This document shows, in pieces, positions 1 to 9,295 of a stretch of DNA of 64,000 bases (positions within the stretch are counted from its first letter, which is position 1; each line of letters opens with the position of its first letter). Below the pieces are notes generated by a model. The model was not told the origin of the DNA. It saw nothing but the letters and a program-made list of their open reading frames with translations, and did not search any database. The translations under genes were made by a program, and so were the position numbers. The DNA comes from Actinomycetota bacterium (GTDB taxonomy: Bacteria > Actinomycetota > Thermoleophilia > Solirubrobacterales > 70-9): NCBI GenBank assembly GCA_005885405.1, contig VAYN01000019.1, forward strand, positions 39,204 through 103,203, written 5' to 3'.

Positions 1-1
1 G

Positions 2-1732
2 ATGGTCGCCAGCGTCGCCACCCGCGGCTACGCGGCGACCCGGGTCACCGACCTGATCGAGCTCTCCGGGATCTCCCGGCGCAGCTTTTATGACCTCTTT
101 CCCGACAAGGAGGCCTGCTTCAAGGCGGTCGTGGAAGAGATCGTTGGCGAGAAGGTGAGGCAGGCCGACCCAGGGGAGCTCGACGGCGAGGAGCGCGCTC
201 GGCGGCGCTTCAAGAAGCTCACCGAAGTGGTGATCGAGCAGCCCGCGGCGGCTCGGCTTTGCCTGATCGAGGCCTACGCCGCCGGGATCGAGGCGCTGCG
301 GCCGATCGAGGACGCGGTCGCCGCGGTCGAAAAGCTGATGCAGATCCGAACGGTCGAAATGCCCGATCGGGCCGGGACCCCCCCGGAGATGATCATCGCC
401 CTCGTCGGCGCCGCGATGGAAGTCATCCGCACCCGCTTGCGGCGCGGCGCCGAGGCCGAGTTGCTGCAGCTCAGTGACCCGCTGATGGACTTCCTGCTCT
501 CCTACCGGCCGCCGCCGCAGCCGCTGCGGCTGGCGACTCGCCCTCCCTCCTCGGCGCCGGAAACCCTCGCCGGCCATGACCACGAAGAGCGGGCGCTACG
601 GGCCTTCGCCGTCGTCGTCGCCGAGCGCGGCTACGAGAACGCGACGATCGAGGAGGTCGTGAAGCGGGCTTCGATGTCCCCGACCACTTTCTACGCCAAC
701 TTCGAGGGCAAGCGGGACGCGCTGATGGCTGCGATCGACAGCGCCGGGGCGCACACTGCGGCGGCGATCCTGCCCGCCTTCCGCCGCACTCCCGACTGGC
801 CGACGGCGGTCCGCGTTGCCTACAGCGGCCTCTTCAACTTCATGGCCTCGCGCCCAGCGATGGCGCACCTGCTCTTTGTCGACGTCTACGCCGCCGGCCC
901 CGACGCGCTCGCCCGTCGCGAAGAAGCGATGCCCTCTTTGGCGCGGATAGCGGAGGAAGGACGGCAGCGCTCGCCGGAGGTACCGGCGCTTGCGGTCGAG
1001 GCGATCGCCGGCGCGGTCTACTCCCTTGCATACCGGCAGACGCGCGACGGCGGCGCCGGGTCACTGCCGGCGCTCGCTCCTCTCTGCACCTACCTCACCC
1101 TGGCCCCGTTCATCGGCACCGAGCGCGCCTGCGCGGCGGCAAACGGCGAAGGCCGGCCTGACGTCTTCCCGGAGCAGCACGAGGTGGGCCGCGAGCGCAG
1201 CCTCATCATCTACGCCCTCAACCGTCTCGAGCACCCGGCCGACGCCGAGGAGCTCTCCCGCGAACTCGAAATGTCGAGCGCCGAGGTCGCGGCGCACCTC
1301 GACGAGCTCGTCGCCGAGGGAAGCGTCAAACGGGTCCGCGAGGAGAGTCCCGAGGGCGGCGCCCTTTACTGGGTCAACCTGCCGATCATCGAAGACGCCG
1401 AGTGGGAAACCTTCAGCCAGCCGCAGCGGGAAAAGATCTCCAAGCACATCGGCTACCTGGTGCTCGAGGACGTCATGCAGTCGGTCAAAGCGAAGGTCTT
1501 CGACCGTCGCCCGGAAAGGTTTCTCACCCGCTTCGGCGGCCGGGTCGACGAGCGCGGAATGGTGGAACTGGGGAACCTCCACAACGAGACGCTCCGAGCC
1601 AGCCTCGAGATCGTCAAGCGCAACGAAGAACGCCTGGCCGAGGAGGACGAGGCCGGCATCCCGATCCGGGCGGTTCAGGCCGTCTTCGAGATGCCGCCGG
1701 AAAGCGGCGGCGAGATCCGCCAGGAGGAATAG
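2..1732 (+). CDS. Tandem TetR-family regulator with C-terminal winged helix (5' end may be truncated)
   Basis: Transcriptional regulator with two complete TetR-like DNA-binding units in one chain. The first HTH lies near residues 5-45 (TRVTDLIELSGISRRSFYDLF), the second near 205-250 (ATIEEVVKRASMSPTTFYANF). Each is followed by an all-helical ligand-binding-like region. A third, winged-helix-like segment follows at about 400-450 (LEHPADAEELSRELEMSSAEV). The ATG at base 2 sits close to the first HTH, so the true start is probably just upstream of the window. The stop abuts the stop of the convergent substrate-binding protein gene with no space between them. Two TetR units in one protein suggest an intramolecular pseudo-dimer; this is inference. 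Ligand unknown. Confidence 0.85.
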   Translation: MVASVATRGYAATRVTDLIELSGISRRSFYDLFPDKEACFKAVVEEIVGEKVRQADPGELDGEERARRRFKKLTEVVIEQPAAARLCLIEAYAAGIEALRPIEDAVAAVEKLMQIRTVEMPDRAGTPPEMIIALVGAAMEVIRTRLRRGAEAELLQLSDPLMDFLLSYRPPPQPLRLATRPPSSAPETLAGHDHEERALRAFAVVVAERGYENATIEEVVKRASMSPTTFYANFEGKRDALMAAIDSAGAHTAAAILPAFRRTPDWPTAVRVAYSGLFNFMASRPAMAHLLFVDVYAAGPDALARREEAMPSLARIAEEGRQRSPEVPALAVEAIAGAVYSLAYRQTRDGGAGSLPALAPLCTYLTLAPFIGTERACAAANGEGRPDVFPEQHEVGRERSLIIYALNRLEHPADAEELSRELEMSSAEVAAHLDELVAEGSVKRVREESPEGGALYWVNLPIIEDAEWETFSQPQREKISKHIGYLVLEDVMQSVKAKVFDRRPERFLTRFGGRVDERGMVELGNLHNETLRASLEIVKRNEERLAEEDEAGIPIRAVQAVFEMPPESGGEIRQEE

Positions 1733-3361
1733 CTACTTGAACTCGAAGCTGGTCAGGTCCTGCCCGTAGATCGGGCTGACGACGAGCTCGTCGAGGTCAA
1801 TCGAGTCGGCGACGAAGGTGCCGAGGGTGAGGTTGCCGAAGGGCACCCAGGGGGCTTCGCGCATCACCGTGCGGTCCAGTTCTGCGTATTCGCGTTCCTG
1901 CGCTGGTCCCAGCTGCTGGCGGCCAAGCTCGCGCGTCTTCGCGTTTACCTCTGGGTCGTCGAAGAGGGCCCAGTTGGTGTTGCCGTTCGGAAGGATGCTT
2001 TCCCCCGTCAGTTGCGGCTGAAAGTAGTCGTTGGGGTGGGGATAGTCGAGCAGCCAGTTGGCGAACCCGGTGTCGAGGTCCGGCGTGCTTGAGTTGCCGA
2101 TCACGGTGAAGTAGTTGGTGAAGTCGACAACTTTCAGCTTCGTTTCGAACCCGAGCTTGCGCAGCACCTGCTCGTAGTATTCGCCCGCTTCGTCACTGGG
2201 CTCGAGATTGAAGGTCCAGACGGTGACCTTCCGATCGGCCGGAGCCGCTTCGGCGATCAGCTTCTTCGCCTTCGCCAGGTTGTGGGGGTAGAGCTCGAAC
2301 TTGCGGTAGCCCGGCATCAGCGGCGGCAGCACCTGCTGGGTCGCTTCGAGAGTCCCGGCGAAGATCCGTTCCAGCGCTTCGGCATCGACGGCGTAGTTGA
2401 CCGCCCGCCGCACCCGCGGGTCGTCGAACGGCGGCGTCTGCGTGTTCATCCAGAAGTAGTAGATGCTGATCGTCGGTTCCTCGCGAAACTGCGTCCCCTC
2501 GTAGCGGTCCCTCACTTCCGCGTAGCGTTCGGGCGGCGGCGGGTTCTTCATCCAGTCGACCTGGCCCTTTTCCACTTCGTCGACCTGGGTGATCGGGTTG
2601 CTGCGAACTTCGAGCTTGATCTTCTCGACGTGGCCGTCCGGGAAGTCCGGCATCGCCTCGCCGTTGGCATCCCAGGCAGGGTTGCGGTCGTATTCCCAGC
2701 TGCGCCCGGGCCGCACCTTGGTGATCTCATAGGGGCCGGTCGCCGGCGGCGGGTCGGCGGTCTGGTCCTCGGGCGGCGTTCCCGGCGGCAGCGGCGCCGC
2801 GAACGGCAGGGCGAGGATGTAGCTGAAGAACCCGCTCGGTTCCGTCAGGCGGATCGTGATCTTGCCGCTGCGGTCATCGGTCGAGATTCCCTCAATCCCG
2901 CCGCGCTTGGTTTCGGCGAACCGTTCGGCGCCCTCGATCCCCATATAGAAAGACGAGCCGCCCGAGTTCATCCGCAGGAGGCGTTCAACCGCGAAGCGGA
3001 AGTCCGACGCGCGCACCGGGGTCCCGTCGGAGTATTCGAGCCCGGGCCGCAGGAAGAGCGTGTAACGGCGGCCCCCCTGGTCGATCTTCGGCAGGTCTTC
3101 GGCGAGGCCGGGAACTAGCTCGGTGCCGGCTTTGCCGCTCTCGGGGGCATAGGTGAGGAGCGGGATGTAGGTGGCGTGGAGCGCCGTCGCCCCTTCCAGC
3201 GAGAACGCAAGGGCCGGGTCGAGGTAGTCGGGGAACGAGAGGAAGGTTCCTCGCAGCTCTCTGTCCTGGTCGGATTCACCGCTCGAGCCGCAGCCCGTGA
3301 GAGCAGCGGCCAGCAAGGAGATCACCATGATGCAACTGGCTGACGACCGGAAAACCTTCAC
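1733..3361 (-). CDS. ABC transporter substrate-binding lipoprotein, family 5 (peptide/nickel type)
   Basis: Extracellular solute-binding protein of the SBP_bac_5 family (542 aa, the usual length), expected to deliver oligopeptides or similar ligands to an ABC permease. The N-terminus is a lipoprotein signal: basic start, hydrophobic stretch, lipobox LTGC with Cys about residue 24. Family hallmarks are YTLFLRPGLEYSDGTPVRASDF near the N-terminal third and DDPRVRRAVNYAVD in the middle. No permease or ATPase gene lies next to it, so it is an orphan here. Glutamate is mostly GAA in this gene, unlike GAG in the housekeeping genes of the window. Specificity cannot be read from the sequence. Confidence 0.9.
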   Translation of the reverse strand: MKVFRSSASCIMVISLLAAALTGCGSSGESDQDRELRGTFLSFPDYLDPALAFSLEGATALHATYIPLLTYAPESGKAGTELVPGLAEDLPKIDQGGRRYTLFLRPGLEYSDGTPVRASDFRFAVERLLRMNSGGSSFYMGIEGAERFAETKRGGIEGISTDDRSGKITIRLTEPSGFFSYILALPFAAPLPPGTPPEDQTADPPPATGPYEITKVRPGRSWEYDRNPAWDANGEAMPDFPDGHVEKIKLEVRSNPITQVDEVEKGQVDWMKNPPPPERYAEVRDRYEGTQFREEPTISIYYFWMNTQTPPFDDPRVRRAVNYAVDAEALERIFAGTLEATQQVLPPLMPGYRKFELYPHNLAKAKKLIAEAAPADRKVTVWTFNLEPSDEAGEYYEQVLRKLGFETKLKVVDFTNYFTVIGNSSTPDLDTGFANWLLDYPHPNDYFQPQLTGESILPNGNTNWALFDDPEVNAKTRELGRQQLGPAQEREYAELDRTVMREAPWVPFGNLTLGTFVADSIDLDELVVSPIYGQDLTSFEFK

Positions 3362-3427
3362 GGCGCTGCAACCCCCTTCATCCCCTAGAGCGGCGAAACC
3401 AAGATAAACCCGCCGGTGCCTGCCGTG

Positions 3428-4321
3428 CTATCCGCCTCCGACGGGCCCATGTTCCTCTTGGTAATGCCGCAGCGTGTCCTCGGTGTTCTTACCAGGCATC
3501 CGCAAACGCGCCCGCAGCGTCGCCGCGAAATCGTCGATCGCCATCCGCAGGATCTCCGCCCGCACCCGCAGCGAGTGCGGCCGATCCTCGCCGCTCGCCT
3601 CCTCCACCAAGGAGGCGAGGAAGGGCAGCAGCCCCGCCAGCGCCCGCTCCTCGTCCTCGGTGCGGAAGTAGTGGGTGATCGGGAAGTGGATCAGGTCGCG
3701 ACGGCAGCGGATCAGCTGCTCGGCAAAGCCGGCGAGCAGGGACTCGAGCAGTTGCGGATCGGCGTCGGCCAGCTTCTCCCCCAGCCGCTCCTCGGACTCC
3801 TTCGCCAGGTGGACCTCGTGCGCTAGGGAGTCACGGCGGGAGATCGAGTTGTAGATCGAGATCAGCCAGGAGATGCTGGCGGTCAGCAGCCCGAGTCCGA
3901 ACATCGTCTCCACCGGACCGAGAATCCGCAGCAGCGGGGATTCGGGAGAGATGTCGCCGTAACCGAGGCTGGTGAGGTTGACGAGGGAGACGTAGAGCGC
4001 GTCGAGGAAGCCGGTGTGCTGGGCGGGGTCGAGGCCGGCGTCAAAGTGGAAACCCTGCGGCAGCTGCGGCCAGAAGACGAGCGCCCAGCCCAGCGCCAGC
4101 AGCGCCGCCCAGGTCGCGACTACGGCGACGTAACCGATCGGCCCCGCCAACAGCCCGATCGTCTTCTCCCCACCGGGCACGTGGCGAGCGGCCCAGGCAA
4201 CACTGCGCACCACCCAGCGGGCCACCATCCCGCGGCCGAGCGGGTGGAAGAGAACGTCGAAGATGTCGCGCAGGGCGATCGCGATCACCGCGATTCCGAG
4301 CAGGGTCCAGACGACGTCCAC
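3428..4321 (-). CDS. Two-TM potassium channel family protein
   Basis: Ion-channel protein of 297 aa. It starts with a hydrophobic helix, followed by a second membrane region, a pore loop carrying the K+ selectivity filter (TSLGYGD, about residues 116-122) and a further helix (VETMFGLGLLTASISWL). The C-terminal 150 residues are soluble and helical with no recognisable RCK/TrkA nucleotide-binding motif, so gating input is unknown. The gene ends one base before the stop region of the next minus-strand gene, with both read in the same direction, so co-transcription with the upstream glycosyltransferase is likely. The channel assignment is firm; ion selectivity follows from the GYGD filter. Confidence 0.88.
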   Translation of the reverse strand: MDVVWTLLGIAVIAIALRDIFDVLFHPLGRGMVARWVVRSVAWAARHVPGGEKTIGLLAGPIGYVAVVATWAALLALGWALVFWPQLPQGFHFDAGLDPAQHTGFLDALYVSLVNLTSLGYGDISPESPLLRILGPVETMFGLGLLTASISWLISIYNSISRRDSLAHEVHLAKESEERLGEKLADADPQLLESLLAGFAEQLIRCRRDLIHFPITHYFRTEDEERALAGLLPFLASLVEEASGEDRPHSLRVRAEILRMAIDDFAATLRARLRMPGKNTEDTLRHYQEEHGPVGGG

Positions 4322-4322
4322 G

Positions 4323-5624
4323 TCAGGAAGCTATTCGAACGATCTCGGCGAGCTCTCGGCCGATGTGGGCCCAGGAGTACATCCGCACCGCCTTCTCGCG
4401 AGCCCCCTCGCCACGCCGGCGCCGCTCGCCGGCGTCGGCGACGGACGCAGCGATCGCCCCGGCGAGAGCGTCGACGTCGTCGGGCTCGACCAGCCACCCC
4501 GTCTGCGGGTCGTCGACGATCGTCGCCGGTCCCCCGCGCCGGACCGCGATCACCGGCAGCCCGCAGGCCATCGCCTCGACCAGGACCTGGCCGAACTGCT
4601 CGCGCACAGAGGCGTGGACGAGGAGGTCGCCGGCGCGGAGGAATGGGGGCAGCTCCTCGTGCCCGTGCCAGCCGGCGAGGAAGACGTGGCGGGCGCCGGT
4701 TCGGGCGATCGTCTCGCAGGGGTGCTCGCCCTCCCACTCGCCCGGGTGGCCACCGATGAGGACGAGGGCAGCGCGCTCGTCGAGCTTCGCCTCGGCGCGG
4801 GCGAAGGCTTCGATCAGCAGCGGCAGCCGCTTGACCTCGGTGAAGCGACCGACCGCGAGGAGCACGACGCCATCGAGCGCCGCGAGATCCTCATCCGCGT
4901 AGGAGACGCTGCCGGGATCGTCGCCCGGCCGCCAGCCACGGGGATCGGCGACCAGGTTGCGGCGCCAATGCGAGCGCCGGTCGACGACGCCCGGCGAGAA
5001 GATCGGGTCGAACCCGTTGGGGACGCAGTCGAAGCGGTCCTCCTCGAGCTCGAGCAGGGCGGCGGCGCGGCCAAGCCCTTTGCGCTCGTTGACGACGATC
5101 CGGGTGCAGCCGGCGGCCCAACGCCGCAGTCGCCCCGCCCAGGCTTCGGCGCACTTCCATCCGGCCGGCGCCCCCGCCTCGATCTGCTCCAGCATCAGCA
5201 GCTCGGTGCCATGGACGTGGCCGACCACCGGCACCTCGGGCAGCACCCGCACCGCCACCTCGTTGAGGGGAGTCAGGTGATGCAGATAGAGGACGTCGAC
5301 CCCAGCGGCAGCCGCGGCCGCCATCGGCCCGGTCCAGGCCTCCACCTGTCGCTCGAACTCCTCGTCGTCCAGGCTCGCGAGGACGGGGTCCGGGGCGCCG
5401 GGTCGATCCTCGTAGGACCCGTGCAGAGGAACGCTGCCGGCGGGGGCGAACTCGACCGGCCGCACATCAAGGCCGGCGTAGAAGTTCGCCGCCGAGGCCT
5501 CGCCACCGAGGTCAGGGCGTGAGCCGCTGAGCAGCGTCACCTCGAAATTGTTGGCTCCCAGCTCCCTCGCAATCGAGCGGCAGACGTGGGCGGAGCCGCC
5601 GCGGGGATAGAAATAGATCCCCAT
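4323..5624 (-). CDS. Glycosyltransferase family 4 (GT-B fold)
   Basis: Retaining GT-B glycosyltransferase of about 433 aa, transferring a sugar from a nucleotide-sugar donor to an unknown acceptor. The N-terminal domain begins MGIYFYPRGGSAHV, the typical acceptor-side GGxxxH block. The C-terminal GT4 domain has LLAVGRFTEVKRLPLLIEAF and the donor-binding block EAMACGLPVIAVRRGGPATIVDD. The reading frame stays open further upstream, but an upstream start would run into the neighbouring gene and gives a low-complexity leader, so the ATG at 5624 is chosen. It is followed at once by the K+ channel gene. Acceptor unknown; cell-envelope or extracellular glycan synthesis is a reasonable inference. Confidence 0.88.
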   Translation of the reverse strand: MGIYFYPRGGSAHVCRSIARELGANNFEVTLLSGSRPDLGGEASAANFYAGLDVRPVEFAPAGSVPLHGSYEDRPGAPDPVLASLDDEEFERQVEAWTGPMAAAAAAGVDVLYLHHLTPLNEVAVRVLPEVPVVGHVHGTELLMLEQIEAGAPAGWKCAEAWAGRLRRWAAGCTRIVVNERKGLGRAAALLELEEDRFDCVPNGFDPIFSPGVVDRRSHWRRNLVADPRGWRPGDDPGSVSYADEDLAALDGVVLLAVGRFTEVKRLPLLIEAFARAEAKLDERAALVLIGGHPGEWEGEHPCETIARTGARHVFLAGWHGHEELPPFLRAGDLLVHASVREQFGQVLVEAMACGLPVIAVRRGGPATIVDDPQTGWLVEPDDVDALAGAIAASVADAGERRRRGEGAREKAVRMYSWAHIGRELAEIVRIAS

Positions 5625-5685
5625 CAGCAACCTTTTGGCAGCGGCAGACACGACCGCCGAGGGTAACGACGGGTCGTGCTCAGCC

Positions 5686-6465
5686 TTAGGAGCGGGGTGC
5701 GAAGTGGAGCGCGGTCGCCACCTCGCGACCGCCAGGAAGCTCGAGCCCGTGCTCCTCGCGGGGGGTGTTGACGAGGGCGCCGCCGAGGACGAGGGAGGCG
5801 GAGCCGCCGCCATCGAGGTTGATCGCCGCGGCGGCGCCGAGCCCGGCCATCGCCTCGGCCAGCTCGACCATCGTCAGCCCGGCCTCCTTGTCGGCCCGCC
5901 CTTCGCAGACCACGGCGATCAGCTCCCGCTCGGTGAGGCCGAGCGCGGCGCGGGGATAGCGGCCGGCGGTGATGTCGGAGTCGAACTGGCGGGAACCGGC
6001 GGAGAAGCCCTCGGCGTCGGCCCCGGGTCGGACGAGCGCCCGGCCCTCGCCGACCAACATCGGGCCGGCTTGGAGGAGGTCGCCCCGGGGCTTCGAGCCA
6101 AGCTCCTGGCGCGCGGCCAGACGCACCTCTCCCCCATCTATGTGGACGCATCCGCGCTGCTGGTGCCAAGGAGCGTCGAATGGCTCGGTCGGCAGCGCCT
6201 TGCCGTCGATCCAGAGGTCGCCCAGGGCGGGGCCGCCGGGGCGCATGTAGAAGCCGCCGACGATCGCGTGCTCGGCGCCGCTGCGCTCACACCAGTCCCG
6301 CACGGTCGAGCAGGGACGCAGCGCAACGACGCGGGGAAGGAAGGCGCGCCGCTCGAAACGGGCGACGTGGAGCGTGGTCGCGGCGCCATCGGCCAATCCC
6401 AGCCGTCGCCGTTCCAGCAGCGGCCTTGCCGCCTCGACCTCCGTCGGTGGGGGTGCCGTTCGCAT
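5686..6465 (-). CDS. Phosphodiester glycosidase (NAGPA) domain protein
   Basis: 259-aa protein of the NAGPA/phosphodiester glycosidase family, related to the enzyme that uncovers mannose-6-phosphate and to bacterial exopolysaccharide proteins. Family motifs: AIVGGFYMRPGGPALGDLWIDG, then GAAAAINLDGGGSASLV near residues 207-223, the most conserved block of the fold. No obvious signal peptide is visible, unusual for a family often found outside the membrane. It lies directly upstream of the glycosyltransferase gene on the same strand (61-base gap), suggesting joint action on a glycan. Substrate unknown. Confidence 0.82.
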   Translation of the reverse strand: MRTAPPPTEVEAARPLLERRRLGLADGAATTLHVARFERRAFLPRVVALRPCSTVRDWCERSGAEHAIVGGFYMRPGGPALGDLWIDGKALPTEPFDAPWHQQRGCVHIDGGEVRLAARQELGSKPRGDLLQAGPMLVGEGRALVRPGADAEGFSAGSRQFDSDITAGRYPRAALGLTERELIAVVCEGRADKEAGLTMVELAEAMAGLGAAAAINLDGGGSASLVLGGALVNTPREEHGLELPGGREVATALHFAPRS

Positions 6466-6560
6466 TCCAGGGACCTAAACCAGGTCACCCGGAATGGAAC
6501 AGCACCACCAGGACGGAGATGTTGTCTAGCCGCTAACGAACAAGAAGCTTCGTCTGAGCG

Positions 6561-7037
6561 TTAGCTGCTGAGGCCCGGATGGACGCCTCGACCGATCGCC
6601 TGCTGGTCGACCATCTTCTGCAGCAACTTCGTCAGGCGGGTGCGGTCGGTCTCGCTCATGCCTTCGGTCAGCTCCTCCTCGTGGGCCTTCGCGATTGCGC
6701 GGCCACGGGTCAGGGCACTGCGGCCTTTGCGGGTCAGATACAGGGCCCGGACCCGGCGGTCCTCCGGGTTGGGCCGGCGCTCGACGAGACCTCGCTCCTC
6801 GAGCTCGTCGACGAGCGCGACCATGCGGCTGGGCGGGACCTGGATGCCGGCGCCGATCGCCTGCTGGGACTGTCCTTCGGCGGCGTCGATCAGATTGAGG
6901 ATGCGGAACAGCGGCGGGTTGAGGTCGACCTCGGCGATCCGCTCGGCGAAGCGGCGCGAGGCGTGGATCCCCACCTGCGAGAGCAGGAAAGCGAGGGTCG
7001 ATGGGGCGCGGTCGCCGTTGACGGAATCGCCGGTCAT
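6561..7037 (-). CDS. MarR-family transcriptional regulator
   Basis: 158-aa winged-helix regulator. The MarR core runs from the N-terminal dimerisation helix through an HTH (GQSQQAIGAGIQVPPSRMVALVDELEERGLV) and the wing signature RRPNPEDRRVRALYLTRKG. It is transcribed divergently from an MMPL exporter that starts 101 bases away, the classical arrangement for a regulator that represses an efflux gene and itself until a ligand binds. A likely binding region is the shared intergenic space at 7038-7138. Confidence 0.92.
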   Translation of the reverse strand: MTGDSVNGDRAPSTLAFLLSQVGIHASRRFAERIAEVDLNPPLFRILNLIDAAEGQSQQAIGAGIQVPPSRMVALVDELEERGLVERRPNPEDRRVRALYLTRKGRSALTRGRAIAKAHEEELTEGMSETDRTRLTKLLQKMVDQQAIGRGVHPGLSS

Positions 7038-7138
7038 GGGGGATGAAGCTTACCCGGTACTTTGTGATATGAATCGTTTGCTCGTTGAACCTTTCTGCTC
7101 GGTAACCAGTTATTAGCGCGAAAGGACCTTCCTTTTCC
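7038..7138. promoter_or_regulatory. Divergent promoter region of MarR regulator and MMPL exporter
   Basis: 101-base space between two divergent start codons. It is visibly more AT-rich than its surroundings. It contains a small dyad TAAC-CA-GTTA around 7103-7112 and, just before the exporter start, an inverted repeat AAAGGA-cct-TCCTTT at 7121-7135 whose left arm is also the only Shine-Dalgarno-like sequence. No long MarR-type palindrome is obvious, so the operator position is not fixed. Confidence 0.45.
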
Positions 7139-9283
7139 ATGACCCGCCGCCTCGCCCGCCTCGCCGATATTGCTTACCGCCGCCGCGGCCGCATGGTCCT
7201 CGCCTGGATCGTCGCCACCGTCGTCCTGATCGGGCTCGGCACGACCTTCGCCGGCGAGTACGAAGCCGACTACAACACGCCCGGCTCAGAGTCCAAGGAA
7301 GCGAGCGAACTCGCCGAACGCGAGTTCGGCGGCTACTCGGGGCAGGAAATCTACGTCGTCTGGAAAGACCCGAACGGCGTCAAGAGTCCCGCCTCGAAAC
7401 AGCAGATGAACGCGTTCTTCGCGGAAGTCGAAGCGATCAAGGACGTGGAGAAACGGGCGCCGATCCGGGTCTCGGACGACGGCACGATCGCCACCACCAC
7501 CCTCCCCCTCACCGTCCCCGGCTGGTCGGTGAAGAAGGAGCAGGGCGAAGAACTGATCGATGCGGCCGAAGCCAACAGCGGCGACGGCCTCGAAATCAAG
7601 CTCGGCGGCGAACCGATCTACACCGCGCAGGAAGCGAGCAGCCCCGAGGGTCTCGGCTTCTTGGGCGCCGCGATCGTGCTGCTGATCGCCTTCGGCTCGC
7701 TGGTCGCCGCCGGCCTGCCGCTGATCATCGCCCTCGTCGGGCTCGGCATCTCCTCCGGCGGTCTGATCGTGCTCCTGGCGAACGTCATCGACGTCCCCAA
7801 CTGGACCACCGCCGTCTCGGGCCTGATCGGGATCGGGGTCGGGATCGACTACGCGCTGTTGGTGCTGACCCGGTTCCGCTCGGCGATGAAGGCGGGCAAG
7901 GACCGCCACGACGCCGTCGTCGAGGCCGTCACCACCGCTGGGCGCAGCGTCATCATCGCCGGCGGCACCGTGGTGATCGCGGTCCTCGGCCTCTTCCTCA
8001 CCGGCCTCCCCTACATGTACGGGGTGGCGATCTCGGCCGCCTTCGCCGTCCTGATCGTGATGCTGGCCTCGATCACTCTGCTGCCGGCGCTGCTCGCCTA
8101 CCTGGGACCGCGGGTCGACCGCCTGAAGATTCCGATCCTCGGGCGCCGGCTCGACCGCCCCGAAGAGGACGGCAACTCCCCAGCCGCGCGCTGGAGCCAC
8201 TGGGTGCAGAAGCGGCCGTGGCCGGCGGCGATCGTCGCCGCGGCGATCCTGCTGGCTCTGGCGGCGCCGGCGCTCGGCATGCGGCTCGGCTTCCCCGACG
8301 CGGGCAACGATCCCGAGGACACGATGACCCGCCAGGCCTACGACCTGATCAGCGAGGGCTTCGGTCCCGGCGCCAACGGCCCGCTCGTGATCGCCGCCGA
8401 ACTTCCAAGCCCGCAAGACAAAGCGGCGATCGAAGGTCTCGCCACGGACATCCGCGACGAGGACGGGGTCGCCTACGTGCCGCCGCCGCAGTTCAACTCC
8501 GACGGCACCGCCGCGATTATGACCGTCGTTCCCACCACCTCCCCGCAGGACGAGGCAACCTCGGAACTGGTCGACCACCTGCGCGGCACCGTGATCCCGG
8601 CCTCGCTCGGCAACTCCGAAGCAACGGCCCTGGTCGGCGGAGTCAACGCGGCCTTGGAGGACCAGAGCTCCTACATCACCGGCCGCATCCCGCTCTTCAT
8701 CGCGGGCGTGGTCGGCCTCTCCTTCCTGCTGCTGCTCGTCGCCTTCCACTCGCCGTTCATCTCGCTGAAGGCAGCGATCATGAACCTGCTCTCGGTTAGC
8801 GCCGCCTACGGCGTCATGACCCTGGTCGCGCAGGGGGGTGCGGTCGGGGAACTGATCGGGATCGACCACGAAGTCCCGATTGCGCCGTTCATGCCGGTGA
8901 TGATGTTCGCGATCCTCTTCGGCCTCTCGATGGACTACGAGGTCTTCCTGATCTCGCGGATCCGCGAGGAGTACCTGAAGGACGGCGACACCCGCCGCGC
9001 AGTTGCCGATGGCCTCGCCAAGACCGCCCGGGTGATCACCGCGGCGGCGGCGATCATGGTCGTCGTCTTCCTCGCCTTCGTCGCCTCGCCCGAAGTCTTC
9101 CTCAAGCTCTTCGGGATCGGCCTGGCAGCGGCGATCTTCCTCGACGCCACCCTGGTGCGAATGGTCTTGGTGCCAGCGGTGATGCAGCTGCTCGGCCCGC
9201 GCAACTGGTGGATCCCCGACTGGCTCGAGCGGATCCTCCCCCGGATCGAGGTCGAGAGCCCGGCCACGGAGACCCAGCCGTAA
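7139..9283 (+). CDS. MMPL/RND-family membrane transporter
   Basis: 714-aa exporter of the MMPL branch of the RND superfamily. Layout is the usual duplicated one: TM1 (MVLAWIVATVVLIGLGTTF), an extracytoplasmic domain, then a cluster of five helices, repeated in the second half. Family motifs are GIGVGIDYALLVLTRFR near residue 235 and the matching FGLSMDYEVFLISRIREEY near 600, both carrying the Asp-Tyr pair of the proton relay. Control by the divergent MarR gene is likely. Cargo could be a drug, lipid or siderophore. A very strong hairpin terminator follows at 9296-9351. Glutamate is largely GAA here. Confidence 0.94.
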   Translation: MTRRLARLADIAYRRRGRMVLAWIVATVVLIGLGTTFAGEYEADYNTPGSESKEASELAEREFGGYSGQEIYVVWKDPNGVKSPASKQQMNAFFAEVEAIKDVEKRAPIRVSDDGTIATTTLPLTVPGWSVKKEQGEELIDAAEANSGDGLEIKLGGEPIYTAQEASSPEGLGFLGAAIVLLIAFGSLVAAGLPLIIALVGLGISSGGLIVLLANVIDVPNWTTAVSGLIGIGVGIDYALLVLTRFRSAMKAGKDRHDAVVEAVTTAGRSVIIAGGTVVIAVLGLFLTGLPYMYGVAISAAFAVLIVMLASITLLPALLAYLGPRVDRLKIPILGRRLDRPEEDGNSPAARWSHWVQKRPWPAAIVAAAILLALAAPALGMRLGFPDAGNDPEDTMTRQAYDLISEGFGPGANGPLVIAAELPSPQDKAAIEGLATDIRDEDGVAYVPPPQFNSDGTAAIMTVVPTTSPQDEATSELVDHLRGTVIPASLGNSEATALVGGVNAALEDQSSYITGRIPLFIAGVVGLSFLLLLVAFHSPFISLKAAIMNLLSVSAAYGVMTLVAQGGAVGELIGIDHEVPIAPFMPVMMFAILFGLSMDYEVFLISRIREEYLKDGDTRRAVADGLAKTARVITAAAAIMVVVFLAFVASPEVFLKLFGIGLAAAIFLDATLVRMVLVPAVMQLLGPRNWWIPDWLERILPRIEVESPATETQP

Positions 9284-9295
9284 GAGCAGCATGGG

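Noticed and set aside
7286..9292. 668-aa frame antisense to the MMPL gene
   Set aside because: Arg/Asp/Glu/His-rich shadow typical of high-GC coding DNA; the sense strand encodes a complete MMPL transporter.
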